Assembly (NCBI GenBank): GCA_029248105.1
Contig: JAQWJZ010000022.1
Span: 1-48,601, forward strand
DNA: 48,601 nucleotides
Source of the DNA: Flavobacteriales bacterium
GTDB taxonomy: Bacteria > Bacteroidota > Bacteroidia > Flavobacteriales > UBA7312
Reading direction: 5' to 3'
The position numbers were made by a program, and so were the translations under genes. Positions 26,145-38,311 of this stretch are shown here, piece after piece. The notes beneath the pieces are model-generated. The model was not told the DNA's origin, did not search any database, and saw nothing but the letters and a program-made list of their open reading frames with translations. Positions within the stretch are counted from its first letter, which is position 1. The number at the start of each line of letters is the position of its first letter.

Positions 26145-27431
26145 TTAACGCTTATCAATAGAAACATAATCTCTTGAGGTATAACCAGTATATACTTGAC
26201 GAGGTCGGCCTATAGGCTCGTTGTTTTCTCTCATTTCTTTCCATTGCGCTATCCAACCTGGAAGCCTTCCAATAGCAAACATTACAGTAAACATATCAGT
26301 AGGAATTCCTAAAGCACGGTATATAATTCCCGAATAGAAATCTACGTTAGGGTAAAGCCCTCTAGCAACAAAATATTCATCGTTTAAGGCTATTTCTTCT
26401 AATTTTTTAGCGATATCTAACACAGGATCATCAACACCTAATTCTTTTAAGACATCATCGGCAGCCTTCTTAATGATAGTTGCTCTAGGGTCAAAGTTTT
26501 TGTAAACTCTATGACCAAATCCCATTAATCGGAAAGAATCAGATTTGTCCTTAGCTCTAGCAACGTATTTCTCTACATCTCCACCATCTTTCTTTATATC
26601 TTCTAGCATTTCTATCACAGCTTGATTGGCTCCACCATGTAGCGGGCCCCAAAGGGCTGCAATACCTGCTGATACGGATGTGTATAAACTTGCGTGCGAT
26701 GAACCAACAATTCTAACAGTTGATGCAGAACAGTTTTGTTCGTGGTCAGCATGTAAAATCAAAAGTTTATCTAAGGCCTTAGCTACTACTGGATTGATTT
26801 TATACTCCTCAGTAGGTAAAGCAAACATCATTCTCAAGAAGTTAGAACAATAATCCAAGCTGTTATTTGGATATACAACTGGTTGACGCATTCTGTTTTT
26901 ATAACTCCATGCTGCTAATGTTGGTAATTTAGCCAACAAACGAATTATAGTACCGTTTACTTCACTAGCCGATCGATTTGGATCTAATGACATAGGGTAA
27001 AAAGCCGTTAAAGAAGAAACTAAAGAAGATAAAACTCCCATTGGATGTGATTTAGATGGAAAACCATCTAAGATTGATTTTACATCCTCATGCACTAATG
27101 TATGACTCGTTATTTCTGATTTAAACGACTCTAATTGCTCAGCTGTAGGCAATTCACCATAAATAAGTAGATAAGACACTTCAACAAAGCTAGATTTATC
27201 TGCTAACTCTTCAATGGAATAACCACGGTATTTTAATATACCCTCTTCCCCATTAAGAAAAGTAATTGCACTTTCAGTAGAGCCTGTATTTTTAAATCCT
27301 TTATCCAAAGTTATAAGACCAGACTCACCTCTAAGTCTACTAATATCTAAGGCTTTTTCTTGTTGGGTACCTTCTACAACTGGTATTTGGTACACATTTC
27401 CTTTGTAATGTAATTCGGCTTTTTCTGACAT
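26145..27431 (-). CDS. gltA: Citrate synthase (type II)
   Basis: It condenses oxaloacetate and acetyl-CoA to citrate, the entry to the TCA cycle. The catalytic triad elements are His265 (GPLHGGANQAV), His307 (GFGHRVYKNFDPR) and the Asp of NVDFYSG near 363, matching the numbering of hexameric Gram-negative enzymes. LHADHEQNCS is at 227-236. The length of 428 aa is normal. It follows eno by 7 nt and ends in a strong terminator, so carA-eno-gltA is one unit. Confidence 0.97.
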   Translation of the reverse strand: MSEKAELHYKGNVYQIPVVEGTQQEKALDISRLRGESGLITLDKGFKNTGSTESAITFLNGEEGILKYRGYSIEELADKSSFVEVSYLLIYGELPTAEQLESFKSEITSHTLVHEDVKSILDGFPSKSHPMGVLSSLVSSLTAFYPMSLDPNRSASEVNGTIIRLLAKLPTLAAWSYKNRMRQPVVYPNNSLDYCSNFLRMMFALPTEEYKINPVVAKALDKLLILHADHEQNCSASTVRIVGSSHASLYTSVSAGIAALWGPLHGGANQAVIEMLEDIKKDGGDVEKYVARAKDKSDSFRLMGFGHRVYKNFDPRATIIKKAADDVLKELGVDDPVLDIAKKLEEIALNDEYFVARGLYPNVDFYSGIIYRALGIPTDMFTVMFAIGRLPGWIAQWKEMRENNEPIGRPRQVYTGYTSRDYVSIDKR

Positions 27432-27438
27432 ATATTAT

Positions 27439-29843
<2,405 letters not shown>

Positions 29844-29888
29844 AAAAAAATAAAAAAAAAAGGGATAAAACGCTAACGCCTATCCCTT
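29844..29888 (-). terminator. Terminator/attenuator between rplQ and carA
   Basis: Arms AAGGGATA (29860-29867) and TATCCCTT (29881-29888) with a 13-nt loop are followed on the minus strand by ten Ts, one A and seven Ts, ending exactly at the carA ATG. A second small hairpin, GTGAG-TAAG-CTCAC, covers the rplQ stop (29912-29925). Confidence 0.75.
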
Positions 29889-29917
29889 GATTTAATATTT
29901 AAGACAGATATGTGAGC

Positions 29918-30541
29918 TTACTCACTCTTTGTCTCATTATCTTTGGCGTTGTTTTCTTCTTTAGTTTCTTCCTTATCTTCGGGAGCCTCTGTAGATTCTG
30001 CTGTTGCTTCAACAGCAACATCAGTAGCAGGTGTTTCCTCAACTACCTCTTCAGCTTTTGTTTCAGATACTGCTTCTTCAACAACTACAGCCTCTTCAAT
30101 TGCAGGTGTAGCAGTCTTTTTAGCACCGCCTGAACGTCTTGTAGACTTAGCCATTTTCTTTGGTTTATCCGTTGTATAAGTATCGTTGTAATCAACAAGT
30201 TCTATTAAACACATTTCAGCGTTATCACCTAAACGATTTCCTGTTCTTAAAATTCTAGTGTAACCACCGTCTCTAGTAGCTACTTTAGAAGCAACGTCAC
30301 CAAACAGTTCTGTTACAACTTCTTTTTGTCTAAGATGACTAAATACAATTCTTCTAGAATGAGTAGTATCTGTTTTAGACTTTGTGATTAAAGGCTCAAC
30401 AAATTTTCTAAGCGCTTTAGCTTTTGCAACAGTAGTTTTAATACGCTTGTGTTCGATTAATGAACAAGCCATATTTGATAGCATAGCCTTTCTATGCGCT
30501 GTTTTTCTACCTAAATGGTTAAATTTCTTTCCGTGTCTCAT
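29918..30541 (-). CDS. rplQ: 50S ribosomal protein L17 with acidic C-terminal extension
   Basis: The first 122 residues are a normal bL17 ([20 protein letters not shown] to the [11 protein letters not shown] end), which lines the exit-tunnel side of the large subunit. They are followed by about 85 extra residues: a basic linker ([13 protein letters not shown]) and a tail made almost only of Glu, Ala, Val, Thr and Lys. E. coli L17 has 127 residues. The tail is low-complexity and likely disordered; similar extensions are known in Bacteroidota L17. It is the last gene of the ribosomal superoperon, 5 nt after rpoA. Confidence 0.96.
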   Translation of the reverse strand: MRHGKKFNHLGRKTAHRKAMLSNMACSLIEHKRIKTTVAKAKALRKFVEPLITKSKTDTTHSRRIVFSHLRQKEVVTELFGDVASKVATRDGGYTRILRTGNRLGDNAEMCLIELVDYNDTYTTDKPKKMAKSTRRSGGAKKTATPAIEEAVVVEEAVSETKAEEVVEETPATDVAVEATAESTEAPEDKEETKEENNAKDNETKSE

Positions 30542-30546
30542 TTTTA

Positions 30547-31539
30547 CTATTCCTTATCTAAATTAAATTTAGCTACATCCATTCCAAAGTTCAACCCTTT
30601 AACAAGAACCATTTCTTCTAATTCAGTCAATGATTTTTTGCCAAAGTTTCTAAACTTCAATAGATCAGACTTATTGAAAGATACTAATTCTCCTAAAGTT
30701 TCTACTTCAGCAGTTTTCAAGCAATTTAATGCTCTAACTGATAATTCTAGATCAGTTAATTTTGTTTTTAATAATTGACGCATGTGTAATGTATCTTCAT
30801 CAAACTCATGCGTACTGTCCGCCTCAGTTTGTTCAAAAGTAACATTTTCGTCAGCGAACAACATAAAGTGTTGGATTAAGATTTTAGCAGCCTCTGTAAG
30901 TGCATCTTTAGGATGGATAGAACCATCTGTAGAGATTTCAAAAACTAATTTTTCATAATCTGTTTTTTGCTCGACACGGAAGTTTTCAACTCCAAATTTT
31001 ACATTTTTAATAGGAGTAAAAATTGAATCTATAAAAATTGTTCCTAGAGGAGCAGTAACTTTTTTGTTTTCTTCTGAAGGAATGTAACCTCTACCTTTTT
31101 CAATGGTAAGTTCCATTTCAATCTCAACTGATTTATCTAAATTACAGATTACTAAATCAGGATTAAGAATCTGAAAAGAAGTTAAACTCTTTCCTATATC
31201 ACCTGCAGTAAGCTGTTCTTTACCACCAATTTTAACTTGGACTTTTTCAGAGTTATCATCTTCAATTTGTTGCTTAAGGCGAATTTGTTTTAGATTAAGA
31301 ATAATTTCTGTAACATCTTCTACAACACCTTTGATTGATGAAAACTCGTGCTCTACACCTTCAATTTTGATTGATGTGATAGCGAATCCTTCCAAAGAAG
31401 AAAGTAGTACTCTTCTTAGAGCATTTCCAATAGTTAAACCGTATCCTGGTTCTAGTGGTCTGAATTCGAAGTTACCATGAAAGTCTGTCGACTCTATCAT
31501 GTAAACTTTGTCTGGTCTTTGAAAATCTAATATTGACAT
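30547..31539 (-). CDS. rpoA: RNA polymerase alpha subunit
   Basis: The 330-residue alpha subunit has both domains. The N-terminal assembly domain carries [20 protein letters not shown] and the [14 protein letters not shown] segment. A linker around 235-250 leads to the C-terminal DNA/activator-binding domain with [12 protein letters not shown] and [17 protein letters not shown]. It nucleates polymerase assembly through its dimer. rpsD precedes by 21 nt and rplQ follows by 5 nt, the standard alpha-operon order. Confidence 0.98.
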   Translation of the reverse strand: MSILDFQRPDKVYMIESTDFHGNFEFRPLEPGYGLTIGNALRRVLLSSLEGFAITSIKIEGVEHEFSSIKGVVEDVTEIILNLKQIRLKQQIEDDNSEKVQVKIGGKEQLTAGDIGKSLTSFQILNPDLVICNLDKSVEIEMELTIEKGRGYIPSEENKKVTAPLGTIFIDSIFTPIKNVKFGVENFRVEQKTDYEKLVFEISTDGSIHPKDALTEAAKILIQHFMLFADENVTFEQTEADSTHEFDEDTLHMRQLLKTKLTDLELSVRALNCLKTAEVETLGELVSFNKSDLLKFRNFGKKSLTELEEMVLVKGLNFGMDVAKFNLDKE

Positions 31540-31560
31540 ATCAATAGGGTGATTTAGTTA

Positions 31561-32163
31561 TTATTTAGAATATAATTCAACGATTAATTGTTCTTTGATG
31601 TTTTCAGCAATTTGCTCTCTTTGTGGAATAGCTACTAGCTTACCAGACATAATGTCCGGATTCCATTCTACATACTCACAACTTTCAGTTGAATTAATTA
31701 AGGAGCTTGTTATTACCTCCAATGATTTTGATTTCTCACGCACAGCGATAATATCGCCGACATTTACAGAATATGAAGGAATATTCATTATTCTTCCATT
31801 AACAGTAATGTGTCTGTGCGTAACTAATTGTCTTGATGCTCTACGAGTAGGTGCAATTCCTAATCTGTAAACTATATTGTCTAAACGAGCTTCACAAAGC
31901 TGTAAAAGGATTTCACCGGTAATACCTTTTCTTCTAGAAGCTTCTTTAAATAAGTTAGAAAATTGCTTTTCTAAGATACCGTAGGTATACTTAGCTTTTT
32001 GCTTTTCAGCTAACTGCCCAGCATATTCTGATTTCTTAGATCTTCTGTTATTTCCGTGTTGTCCTGGACCATAGTTTTTTCTTTCTAAAGCCTTATCAGG
32101 ACCGAAAATCGGTTCGTTAAATCGTCTTGCAATTTTTGATTGTGGACCTCTGTATCTTGCCAT
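31561..32163 (-). CDS. rpsD: 30S ribosomal protein S4
   Basis: This primary 16S rRNA binder forms part of the 30S body and mRNA entry helicase site. The 200 residues include the S4 RNA-binding domain ([20 protein letters not shown], then [19 protein letters not shown]). The N-terminus lacks the zinc cysteines of C+ forms. In many bacteria S4 represses the alpha operon; no S4-binding pseudoknot was identified here. It is 37 nt downstream of rpsK, the widest gap in this part of the operon. Confidence 0.97.
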   Translation of the reverse strand: MARYRGPQSKIARRFNEPIFGPDKALERKNYGPGQHGNNRRSKKSEYAGQLAEKQKAKYTYGILEKQFSNLFKEASRRKGITGEILLQLCEARLDNIVYRLGIAPTRRASRQLVTHRHITVNGRIMNIPSYSVNVGDIIAVREKSKSLEVITSSLINSTESCEYVEWNPDIMSGKLVAIPQREQIAENIKEQLIVELYSK

Positions 32164-32200
32164 TTCTTATTTGTTTATCTTATTTTCTTTTAAAAAAAAA

Positions 32201-32584
32201 TTATACTCTACGTCTTTTAGGAGGACGACAGCCATTATGTGGTATTGGAGTAATATCTACTATTTCAGTAACGACAATACCGTTATTGTGTAACGTTCTT
32301 ATCGCCGACTCTCTACCTGAACCTGGCCCTTTAACGAATACTTTGACTTTTCTTAGTCCTGCTTCGTGTGCTCTTGCTGCGCAATCTTCAGCAGCTGTTT
32401 GAGCAGCATATGGAGTATTTTTCTTAGAACCTCTAAAACCCATTTTTCCTGCTGATGACCAAGAAATTACTTGTCCTTGGTTATTAGTCAAAGAAATAAT
32501 GATATTGTTGAAGGTAGCTTGGATGTGTGCTTGTCCTACTGCCTCAACCTTAACGGTTCTTTTTTTCTGATTTGATTTAGCCAT
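32201..32584 (-). CDS. rpsK: 30S ribosomal protein S11
   Basis: A platform protein of the small subunit, 127 aa (E. coli 129), contacting the mRNA near the E site. Typical segments are [34 protein letters not shown] and the C-terminal [17 protein letters not shown], which is highly basic. It starts 13 nt after rpsM. Confidence 0.97.
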   Translation of the reverse strand: MAKSNQKKRTVKVEAVGQAHIQATFNNIIISLTNNQGQVISWSSAGKMGFRGSKKNTPYAAQTAAEDCAARAHEAGLRKVKVFVKGPGSGRESAIRTLHNNGIVVTEIVDITPIPHNGCRPPKRRRV

Positions 32585-32597
32585 ATCTCAGTTTTTA

Positions 32598-32975
32598 TTA
32601 TTTAGTAGCTTTCTTCTTGTTAGCAACTGTTTTTCTTCTTCCTTTACGAGTTCTGGAATTATTCTTAGTACGCTGACCTCTAAGCGGTAAACCTACACGA
32701 TGACGAATACCACGGTTACAACCGATATCCATCAATCGCTTGATATTCATTTGTGTTTCAGAACGCAACTCACCTTCAACTTTGACATCATCACCAATGA
32801 TTTGACGAATGTCAGAAAGTTGTTTATCGTTCCAATCCTGAACTTTTACGCTGTGGTCAATCCCAGCTTTATCTAAGATGTTCTTAGCGACACTTGATCC
32901 TATACCGTAGATGTATGTAAGACCTATTACGCCTCTTTTGTTTTTTGGTAAATCGATACCTGCAATTCTAGCCAT
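32598..32975 (-). CDS. rpsM: 30S ribosomal protein S13
   Basis: This head protein bridges to the large subunit (B1a/B1b) and touches P-site tRNA through its basic tail. The 125 residues have the N-terminal [13 protein letters not shown], the helix-hairpin-helix [12 protein letters not shown] and [21 protein letters not shown]. The C-terminus ends [10 protein letters not shown], a lysine-rich tail. It lies 16 nt after rpmJ. Confidence 0.97.
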   Translation of the reverse strand: MARIAGIDLPKNKRGVIGLTYIYGIGSSVAKNILDKAGIDHSVKVQDWNDKQLSDIRQIIGDDVKVEGELRSETQMNIKRLMDIGCNRGIRHRVGLPLRGQRTKNNSRTRKGRRKTVANKKKATK

Positions 32976-32991
32976 TTACTATTTTTTAAAA

Positions 32992-33108
32992 TTAACCTTG
33001 ACGTTGTTTAAACTTAGGATTCTTTTTATTAATTACATATAAGCGTCCTTTTCTTCGAACGATTTTGCAATCTTCACTTCTCTTTTTTAATGATGCTCTA
33101 ACTTTCAT
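32992..33108 (-). CDS. rpmJ: 50S ribosomal protein L36 (zinc-free type)
   Basis: A 38-codon frame from ATG 33108 encodes [20 protein letters not shown] and ends NPKFKQRQG, unmistakably bL36. Of the four zinc ligands of the classical C+ protein (CxxC...C...H) only one cysteine (Cys14) remains; the others are Ser/Arg, Asn and Phe. So this is a zinc-independent C- form and the protein cannot serve as a zinc store. The gene sits between infA (4 nt) and rpsM (16 nt), as usual. Confidence 0.95.
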   Translation of the reverse strand: MKVRASLKKRSEDCKIVRRKGRLYVINKKNPKFKQRQG

Positions 33109-33112
33109 TTTC

Positions 33113-33328
33113 TTAGTATCTGTAAGTTATTCTTCCTTTTGTTAAATCGTATGGCGACATTTCTAATTTTACTTTATCCCCAGGCAATAGTTTGATGTAA
33201 AATTTTCTCATTTTTCCTGAAATATGAGCTGTTATGATGTGCCCATTTTCTAGCTCTACTCTAAACATTGCGTTAGAGAGTGCTTGAGTAATTACTCCAT
33301 CTTGTTCTATGTGTGCCTGTTTGGCCAT
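33113..33328 (-). CDS. infA: Translation initiation factor IF-1
   Basis: This 71-residue S1-like OB-fold protein blocks the A site during initiation. Characteristic segments are [40 protein letters not shown] and the C-terminal [14 protein letters not shown]. It begins 2 nt after map and is followed by rpmJ after 4 nt. Confidence 0.98.
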   Translation of the reverse strand: MAKQAHIEQDGVITQALSNAMFRVELENGHIITAHISGKMRKFYIKLLPGDKVKLEMSPYDLTKGRITYRY

Positions 33329-33330
33329 AT

Positions 33331-34107
33331 TTACTTTTTATTCAATTCTTTTTCTATCCATTCAAAACTTGATAAGATATCAGCTTTTCCTTGTCTTACA
33401 ACAATGGTGTGCTCAAAATGTGCTGAAGGTTTGTTATCAGCGGTTGTAATTGTCCATCCGTCAGAATGCTGACGAATATTTTTTACTCCCATATTAATCA
33501 TTGGCTCAATAGCTATGACTAATCCATTTTGTAACTTCGGACCATGTCCTCTTTTACCATAATTTGGCACTTCTGGGCTCTCATGTAAATGTTCACCCAC
33601 ACCATGACCAACTAATTCTCGTACAACTCCGTAATTATGAGATTCTGCATGTTGTTGAACAGCATAACTTATATCTCCAACTCGGTTTCCTACAATAGCT
33701 TGTTCAATTCCTTTGTACAAACTTTCTTTGGTCACATCTAAAAGCTTTTGGGTTTCTGCATCTATATTACCAATAGGGTAAGTAAAAGCAGAGTCACCAT
33801 AAAAACCATTCATCAAAACGCCACAGTCTACCGAAAGTATCGATCCTTCTACAAGAGGTTCGTTGTTCGGAACACCATGCACCACTTGACTGTCTGGTGA
33901 CATACACAATGAATTTGGAAACCCATTGTATCCTTTAAAAGCTGGTACGCCTCCGTTGTCTCGTATGTACTCTTCAGCACGTTGATCTAATTGGAGAGTG
34001 TTAACTCCCGGTTCAATCATTTTGGCAACTTCAGCGTGTGCCTTTGCAACAAGTAAAGAACTTTTTCTTATCAATTCAACTTCTTCGTCGGTCTTAATAA
34101 AAATCAT
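33331..34107 (-). CDS. map: Methionine aminopeptidase, type I
   Basis: It removes the initiator Met from nascent proteins. The 258 residues keep the five metal ligands: two Asp in [17 protein letters not shown], His in [11 protein letters not shown], and Glu in VIAIEPMI and in the last FEHTIVV segment. It is inserted between secY and infA; adk, which often lies between secY and map, is absent here. Gaps are 10 nt (secY) and 2 nt (infA). Confidence 0.97.
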   Translation of the reverse strand: MIFIKTDEEVELIRKSSLLVAKAHAEVAKMIEPGVNTLQLDQRAEEYIRDNGGVPAFKGYNGFPNSLCMSPDSQVVHGVPNNEPLVEGSILSVDCGVLMNGFYGDSAFTYPIGNIDAETQKLLDVTKESLYKGIEQAIVGNRVGDISYAVQQHAESHNYGVVRELVGHGVGEHLHESPEVPNYGKRGHGPKLQNGLVIAIEPMINMGVKNIRQHSDGWTITTADNKPSAHFEHTIVVRQGKADILSSFEWIEKELNKK

Positions 34108-34117
34108 CGAATCCGTT

Positions 34118-35503
34118 TTATTGTCCCATCATTCCTGATGACTTTCCTTTTATCCTTCCTGTACTTGTTAATCCATCATAATGACGCATTAATAAGTGAC
34201 TTTCAATTTGTTGTAGTGTATCCAACACTACACCTACCATAATTAATAAAGATGTTCCTCCGTAAAATTGAGCAAAACCTTGATTAACTCCAAATTGCAT
34301 AGCGAATGCGGGAAGAATAGCCACAAATGCTAAGAATAAAGAACCTGGTAGAGTGATTTTTGACATTGCATCATCAAGGAACTCAGCAGTCTTACGACCT
34401 GGCTTAACTCCTGGAATGAAACCGCCATTTTTCTTCATATCATCTGCCATTTGCTTTGGATTAACTGTAATAGCAGTATAAAAGTATGTAAATATTACAA
34501 TCATCAAAAAGAATACTAAGTTGTACCAGAATCCAGCAAAATCTGTAAATGCTGCTGCAAACCCTTGTAAAGTTTCTGATTCTGAAAATCCAACTAAAGT
34601 TATCGGCACAAACATAATTGCTTGTGCAAAGATAATTGGCATTACACCTGATGCGTTAACTTTTAATGGAATATACTGACGTACACCTCCATATTGCTTG
34701 TTACCTACTACTCTTTTAGCAAAGTTAACTGGAATTCTTCTTGTTCCCTGTACTAGTAATATACTTACTAATATAACAAGCATAAGAGCTAATATTTCAA
34801 CTAAGAATATCACTAAACCGCCGCCTTGACTTTCTAAAGCAGCTGCAAATTCGGCAAACAATGATCCTGGTAAAGCAGCGATAATACCAATCATAATGAT
34901 TAAAGATATACCGTTTCCAATACCTCTGTCGGTAATTTTTTCACCTAACCACATTACAAACATAGTACCTGTAACTAATACAAGTATAGACATTATTGTA
35001 AACATGAAAGATGCTTCGTTATTAGCAAATACATATCCAAAAGTACCATCTGCAAGTTCGATAGGTTTATTCAACCACTGACTTTTAAGATTCGCAATGA
35101 ATCCAGGTGCTTGAAAACCTGTGATTAGTATTGTTAAATAACGAGTGATGTTATTTATTTTTCTTCTTCCGCTTTCTCCTTCTCTTTGTAGTTTCTGGAA
35201 ATATGGAACAGCTATACCCATCAATTGAATAACAATCGATGCTGAAATGTATGGCATTATACCTAGAGCAAAAATAGAAGCTTGTGCGAATGCTCCACCC
35301 GTAAACAAGTTTAATAATCCTAATAATCCATCAGGACCACCACTAGCTTGATTGGCAGCAGCAAGTACGCTAGCATCAATACCTGGCAATGGAACCTGTG
35401 CTCCTAGACGATATATAAGAATGAAACCTAAAGTCACTAGGATTCTAGTTCTCAATTCTTCTATCTTCCAAATATTTTTTAATGTAGTGATTAGATTCTT
35501 CAT
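34118..35503 (-). CDS. secY: Protein translocase subunit SecY
   Basis: SecY forms the channel of the SecYEG translocon in the inner membrane. The 461 residues contain ten hydrophobic segments. Landmarks are RLGAQVPLPGID in the TM1 and plug region, GIMPYISASIVIQL, LQREGESGRRKINNITRY in a cytoplasmic loop, GIGNGISLIIMIGI, and the C-terminal loop with ADDMKKNGGFIPGVKPGRKT. It is slightly longer than E. coli SecY (443). It lies 9 nt after rplO. Confidence 0.98.
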   Translation of the reverse strand: MKNLITTLKNIWKIEELRTRILVTLGFILIYRLGAQVPLPGIDASVLAAANQASGGPDGLLGLLNLFTGGAFAQASIFALGIMPYISASIVIQLMGIAVPYFQKLQREGESGRRKINNITRYLTILITGFQAPGFIANLKSQWLNKPIELADGTFGYVFANNEASFMFTIMSILVLVTGTMFVMWLGEKITDRGIGNGISLIIMIGIIAALPGSLFAEFAAALESQGGGLVIFLVEILALMLVILVSILLVQGTRRIPVNFAKRVVGNKQYGGVRQYIPLKVNASGVMPIIFAQAIMFVPITLVGFSESETLQGFAAAFTDFAGFWYNLVFFLMIVIFTYFYTAITVNPKQMADDMKKNGGFIPGVKPGRKTAEFLDDAMSKITLPGSLFLAFVAILPAFAMQFGVNQGFAQFYGGTSLLIMVGVVLDTLQQIESHLLMRHYDGLTSTGRIKGKSSGMMGQ

Positions 35504-35512
35504 AATTGTATT

Positions 35513-35962
35513 TTACAGTGTGGTAGCTGTACCACCAGCAGATTCAATAGCAGATTTAGCAGTTGCCGAAAAGCTATGAACAGTTACATTCAGCTTAGCT
35601 TTAAGTTCACCTCTTCCTAAGATTTTCACAAGGTCGTTTTTGTGTGCCAATCCGTTAGAGATAAGAACTTCTAAATCTATTGAGTCTTTTACTTTCTTAT
35701 TATCAACTAAAGTTTGAAGGGTATGTAAATTTACACCTCTAAACTCTTTTCTATTAGGGTTAGTGAATCCAAATTTAGGGACTCTCCTTTGAAGTGGCAT
35801 TTGACCACCTTCAAAACCTACTTTTCTAGAATATCCAGAACGTGATTTAGCTCCTTTGTGACCTCTTGTAGAAGTGCCACCTTTTTTAGAACCTTCACCT
35901 CTTGCGATTCTTTTTCTATTTTTTACTGATCCTTTTGCAGGAGTAAGATTACTTAAATCCAT
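35513..35962 (-). CDS. rplO: 50S ribosomal protein L15
   Basis: uL15 of 149 aa has the long basic glycine-rich N-terminal extension that threads into 23S rRNA (RGEGSKKGGTSTRGHKGAKS) and a globular C-terminal domain ending SAIESAGGTATTL. It is a late assembly protein. Spacing is 7 nt after rpmD. Confidence 0.97.
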   Translation of the reverse strand: MDLSNLTPAKGSVKNRKRIARGEGSKKGGTSTRGHKGAKSRSGYSRKVGFEGGQMPLQRRVPKFGFTNPNRKEFRGVNLHTLQTLVDNKKVKDSIDLEVLISNGLAHKNDLVKILGRGELKAKLNVTVHSFSATAKSAIESAGGTATTL

Positions 35963-35969
35963 CTTTAAT

Positions 35970-36152
35970 TTATTTTACTTCTTCGACCTTCAAAAGGTGC
36001 GCTACTTTTTTTACCATACCTAACACTTGAGGAGTTGCCTCATGCTCAATTGTTTGGTTCATTTTTTTCAACCCTAAAGCTAACATTGTTCGCTTTTGTC
36101 TTTCAGGTCTGCCTATTTTACTTTTTACTTGCGTAACTCTGATTTTAGCCAT
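35970..36152 (-). CDS. rpmD: 50S ribosomal protein L30
   Basis: uL30 of 60 aa (E. coli 59) with IRVTQVKSKIGRPERQKRTM and the C-terminal LGMVKKVAHLLKVEEV. It is a small two-layer alpha/beta protein on the solvent side of the 50S. It lies between rpsE (11 nt) and rplO (7 nt), as in the spc operon. Confidence 0.96.
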   Translation of the reverse strand: MAKIRVTQVKSKIGRPERQKRTMLALGLKKMNQTIEHEATPQVLGMVKKVAHLLKVEEVK

Positions 36153-36163
36153 CAGTATAATTT

Positions 36164-36676
36164 TTATCCGTTAAAAACTGTTTCTAAGTTAACTCCTCTT
36201 TGTGAAGCAACTTGTTTAGCATCTCTTAGTTCAGTTAAAGCTTTCATTGTTGCTTTAACTAAGTTGTGAGGGTTTGACGAGCCTTTTGATTTCGCTAGTA
36301 CATCATGAACACCAGCACTCTCCAATACAGCACGCATTGCACCTCCGGCCTTAACACCAGTACCATTTGATGCTGGTTTGATAAGGACTTGAGAGCCCGA
36401 ATATTTAGCCTCTTGCTCGTGTGGTATTGTACCGTGTTGAACAGGTACTTTAACCAAATTTTTCTTAGCAGAATCAATCGCTTTACTGATGGCCACAGTA
36501 ACCTCTTGAGATTTTCCTAAACCATGACCAACAATACCATTACCGTCACCTACAACAACAATTGCAGAAAAACTAAATGTACGACCACCTTTAGTTACCT
36601 TAGTTACACGTTGTATTCCAACGAGTCTATCCGTTAACTCAATGTCGCTTGCTTTTACTCTTTTAATGTCTGACAT
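36164..36676 (-). CDS. rpsE: 30S ribosomal protein S5
   Basis: uS5 of 170 aa has the double-stranded-RNA-binding-like N-terminal domain with [20 protein letters not shown] and [11 protein letters not shown], then [21 protein letters not shown]. It takes part in accuracy and mRNA unwinding at the entry channel. It is 10 nt downstream of rplR. Confidence 0.97.
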   Translation of the reverse strand: MSDIKRVKASDIELTDRLVGIQRVTKVTKGGRTFSFSAIVVVGDGNGIVGHGLGKSQEVTVAISKAIDSAKKNLVKVPVQHGTIPHEQEAKYSGSQVLIKPASNGTGVKAGGAMRAVLESAGVHDVLAKSKGSSNPHNLVKATMKALTELRDAKQVASQRGVNLETVFNG

Positions 36677-36686
36677 ATATTATTTC

Positions 36687-37028
36687 TTAAAATTTTAATC
36701 CTGATTCACGAGCACCTTCTGCTAAAGCCTTAACTCTACCATGGTAAAGGTAGCCACCTCTATCAAAAACAACTTTTGATACACCAGCAGCAATACATTT
36801 TTCAGCAATAGCCTTACCTACAGCACCCGCTTGTTCAATTTTTGTTCCTTTAATGTCTTTAGAAGAAGCTGCTGCAATAGTTTTACCATCAATATCATTG
36901 ATTAGCTGCACGTAGATTTCTTTATTACTTCTGAAAACGGCAAGCCTTGGCATTTCTGGTGTTCCAGAAATAGCAGCTCTTACTCTTGTTCTAATTTTAT
37001 TTCTTCTTGATTCTTTTGAAAACGCCAT
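36687..37028 (-). CDS. rplR: 50S ribosomal protein L18
   Basis: The 5S rRNA-binding protein uL18 of 113 aa: [35 protein letters not shown] and the C-terminal [20 protein letters not shown] with an ESGLKF end. With L5 it forms the 5S RNP loaded on the central protuberance. It is 22 nt after rplF. Confidence 0.97.
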   Translation of the reverse strand: MAFSKESRRNKIRTRVRAAISGTPEMPRLAVFRSNKEIYVQLINDIDGKTIAAASSKDIKGTKIEQAGAVGKAIAEKCIAAGVSKVVFDRGGYLYHGRVKALAEGARESGLKF

Positions 37029-37050
37029 GTTTCTATAAACTTTTTAATTT

Positions 37051-37605
37051 TTATTTAGCAGCAGTTTTACCAGCTTTTCTTCTTAATTGCTCACCTACAT
37101 ATTTTATTCCTTTTCCTTTGTAAGGCTCAGGCTTTCTTAGGGAACGAATTTTGGCAGCAACAGCTCCTAATAATTGGTTATCCATAGAAGTTAATGTGAT
37201 GATTGGATTTTTACCTTTTTCTGAAAGTGTTACTACTTTTACTTCTGTAGGTATTTCAAATATAACATTGTGTGAAAACCCTAAGGCTAACTCTAATTTT
37301 TGCCCTGAGTTACTTGCACGGTATCCTACCCCAACTAACTCTAATTCTTTTTTGAAACCTTCATTAACTCCAATAATCATATTGTTTAGTAAAGATCTTG
37401 TAAGTCCATGAAAAGATTTGTGTTCTTTACTATTAGAAGGACGTTCAACGGCAACAGAATTTTCTTCAACTTTCATGGTCAAATCTGCATGAAAAGTTTT
37501 TGATAATTCACCAAGTTTACCCTTAACAAGAACTGAATTGTTATCTCCTACAGTAATAGTTACTCCTTGAGGTAATTCGATTGGGTTATTTCCTATTCTA
37601 GACAT
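37051..37605 (-). CDS. rplF: 50S ribosomal protein L6
   Basis: uL6 of 184 aa consists of two repeats of the same fold. Landmarks are SRIGNNPIELPQGV, the HGLTRSLLNNMI segment and the C-terminal RRPEPYKGKGIKY-like motif, here RKPEPYKGKGIKYVGE. It lies by the factor-binding site under the L7/L12 stalk base. It is 23 nt after rpsH. Confidence 0.97.
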   Translation of the reverse strand: MSRIGNNPIELPQGVTITVGDNNSVLVKGKLGELSKTFHADLTMKVEENSVAVERPSNSKEHKSFHGLTRSLLNNMIIGVNEGFKKELELVGVGYRASNSGQKLELALGFSHNVIFEIPTEVKVVTLSEKGKNPIITLTSMDNQLLGAVAAKIRSLRKPEPYKGKGIKYVGEQLRRKAGKTAAK

Positions 37606-37628
37606 TTCTTATCTTAATTATTCTGTTA

Positions 37629-38021
37629 TTAATAAACGTAGCACAATACTTCGCCACCAACATTTAAATTCTTAGCTTCTTTATCAGTAATAACACCTTT
37701 TGAAGTTGAAAGAATTGCAATACCTAAACCATTAAGAACTCTAGGCATAGTCGCTTTATTAGCATATTTTCTTAAACCAGGCTTACTGATTCGTTCAATT
37801 TTCTTAAACGCAGGAGTAGAACCGTTATATTTTAAGGCTATTTTAATCATACCTTGTTTGTTATCTTCTTCAAACTTATAGTTTAAAATATAACCTTTGT
37901 CTTTTAAGATCTTTGTCATTTCCTTCTTTGTATTCGAAGAAGGAATCATAACAACTTTGTGTCCTGCTTTTGCTGCGTTTCTAATACGCGTCAAATAATC
38001 TGCTATTGGGTCTGTGTACAT
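37629..38021 (-). CDS. rpsH: 30S ribosomal protein S8
   Basis: uS8 of 130 aa, equal to E. coli in length: [18 protein letters not shown] at the N-terminus and the C-terminal [17 protein letters not shown], ending GGEVLCYVY. It is a central-domain primary binder and the spc-operon autorepressor in E. coli; no S8-binding mimic was recognised in the adjoining rplE region here. Confidence 0.97.
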   Translation of the reverse strand: MYTDPIADYLTRIRNAAKAGHKVVMIPSSNTKKEMTKILKDKGYILNYKFEEDNKQGMIKIALKYNGSTPAFKKIERISKPGLRKYANKATMPRVLNGLGIAILSTSKGVITDKEAKNLNVGGEVLCYVY

Positions 38022-38038
38022 TTTTTAATTTTCTCTAA

Positions 38039-38308
38039 TTACCAACTTGCTTTTTTAACTCCTGGTATAAGGCCTTGATTAGCCATTTCTCTAAAGGTTA
38101 CCCTAGAGATACCAAACTGACGCATATATCCTTTTGGACGACCAGTTAGTTTACATCTATTATGCAAACGTACAGGAGAAGCGTTTTTAGGAAGCTTTTG
38201 TAAAGCCTCATAGTCACCTGCTGCTTTTAAAGCTGCTCTTTTTTCTGCGTATTTTTCGACAAGTTTTTGACGCTTAACCTCTCTTGCCTTCATTGATTCT
38301 TTAGCCAT
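38039..38308 (-). CDS. rpsN: 30S ribosomal protein S14 (zinc-free type)
   Basis: uS14 of 89 aa, the longer C- form without a CxxC zinc ribbon; the sole cysteine is in [19 protein letters not shown]. The tail is [18 protein letters not shown]. It binds the 3' domain of 16S rRNA in the head. It starts 3 nt after rplE. With the similarly zinc-free L36 it suggests reduced zinc demand of these ribosomes. Confidence 0.96.
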   Translation of the reverse strand: MAKESMKAREVKRQKLVEKYAEKRAALKAAGDYEALQKLPKNASPVRLHNRCKLTGRPKGYMRQFGISRVTFREMANQGLIPGVKKASW

Positions 38309-38311
38309 AAC

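Noticed and set aside
30001-30110. Low-complexity tract as a possible repeat or CRISPR-like array
   Set aside because: It encodes the Glu/Ala tail of L17; no regular repeat-spacer unit.
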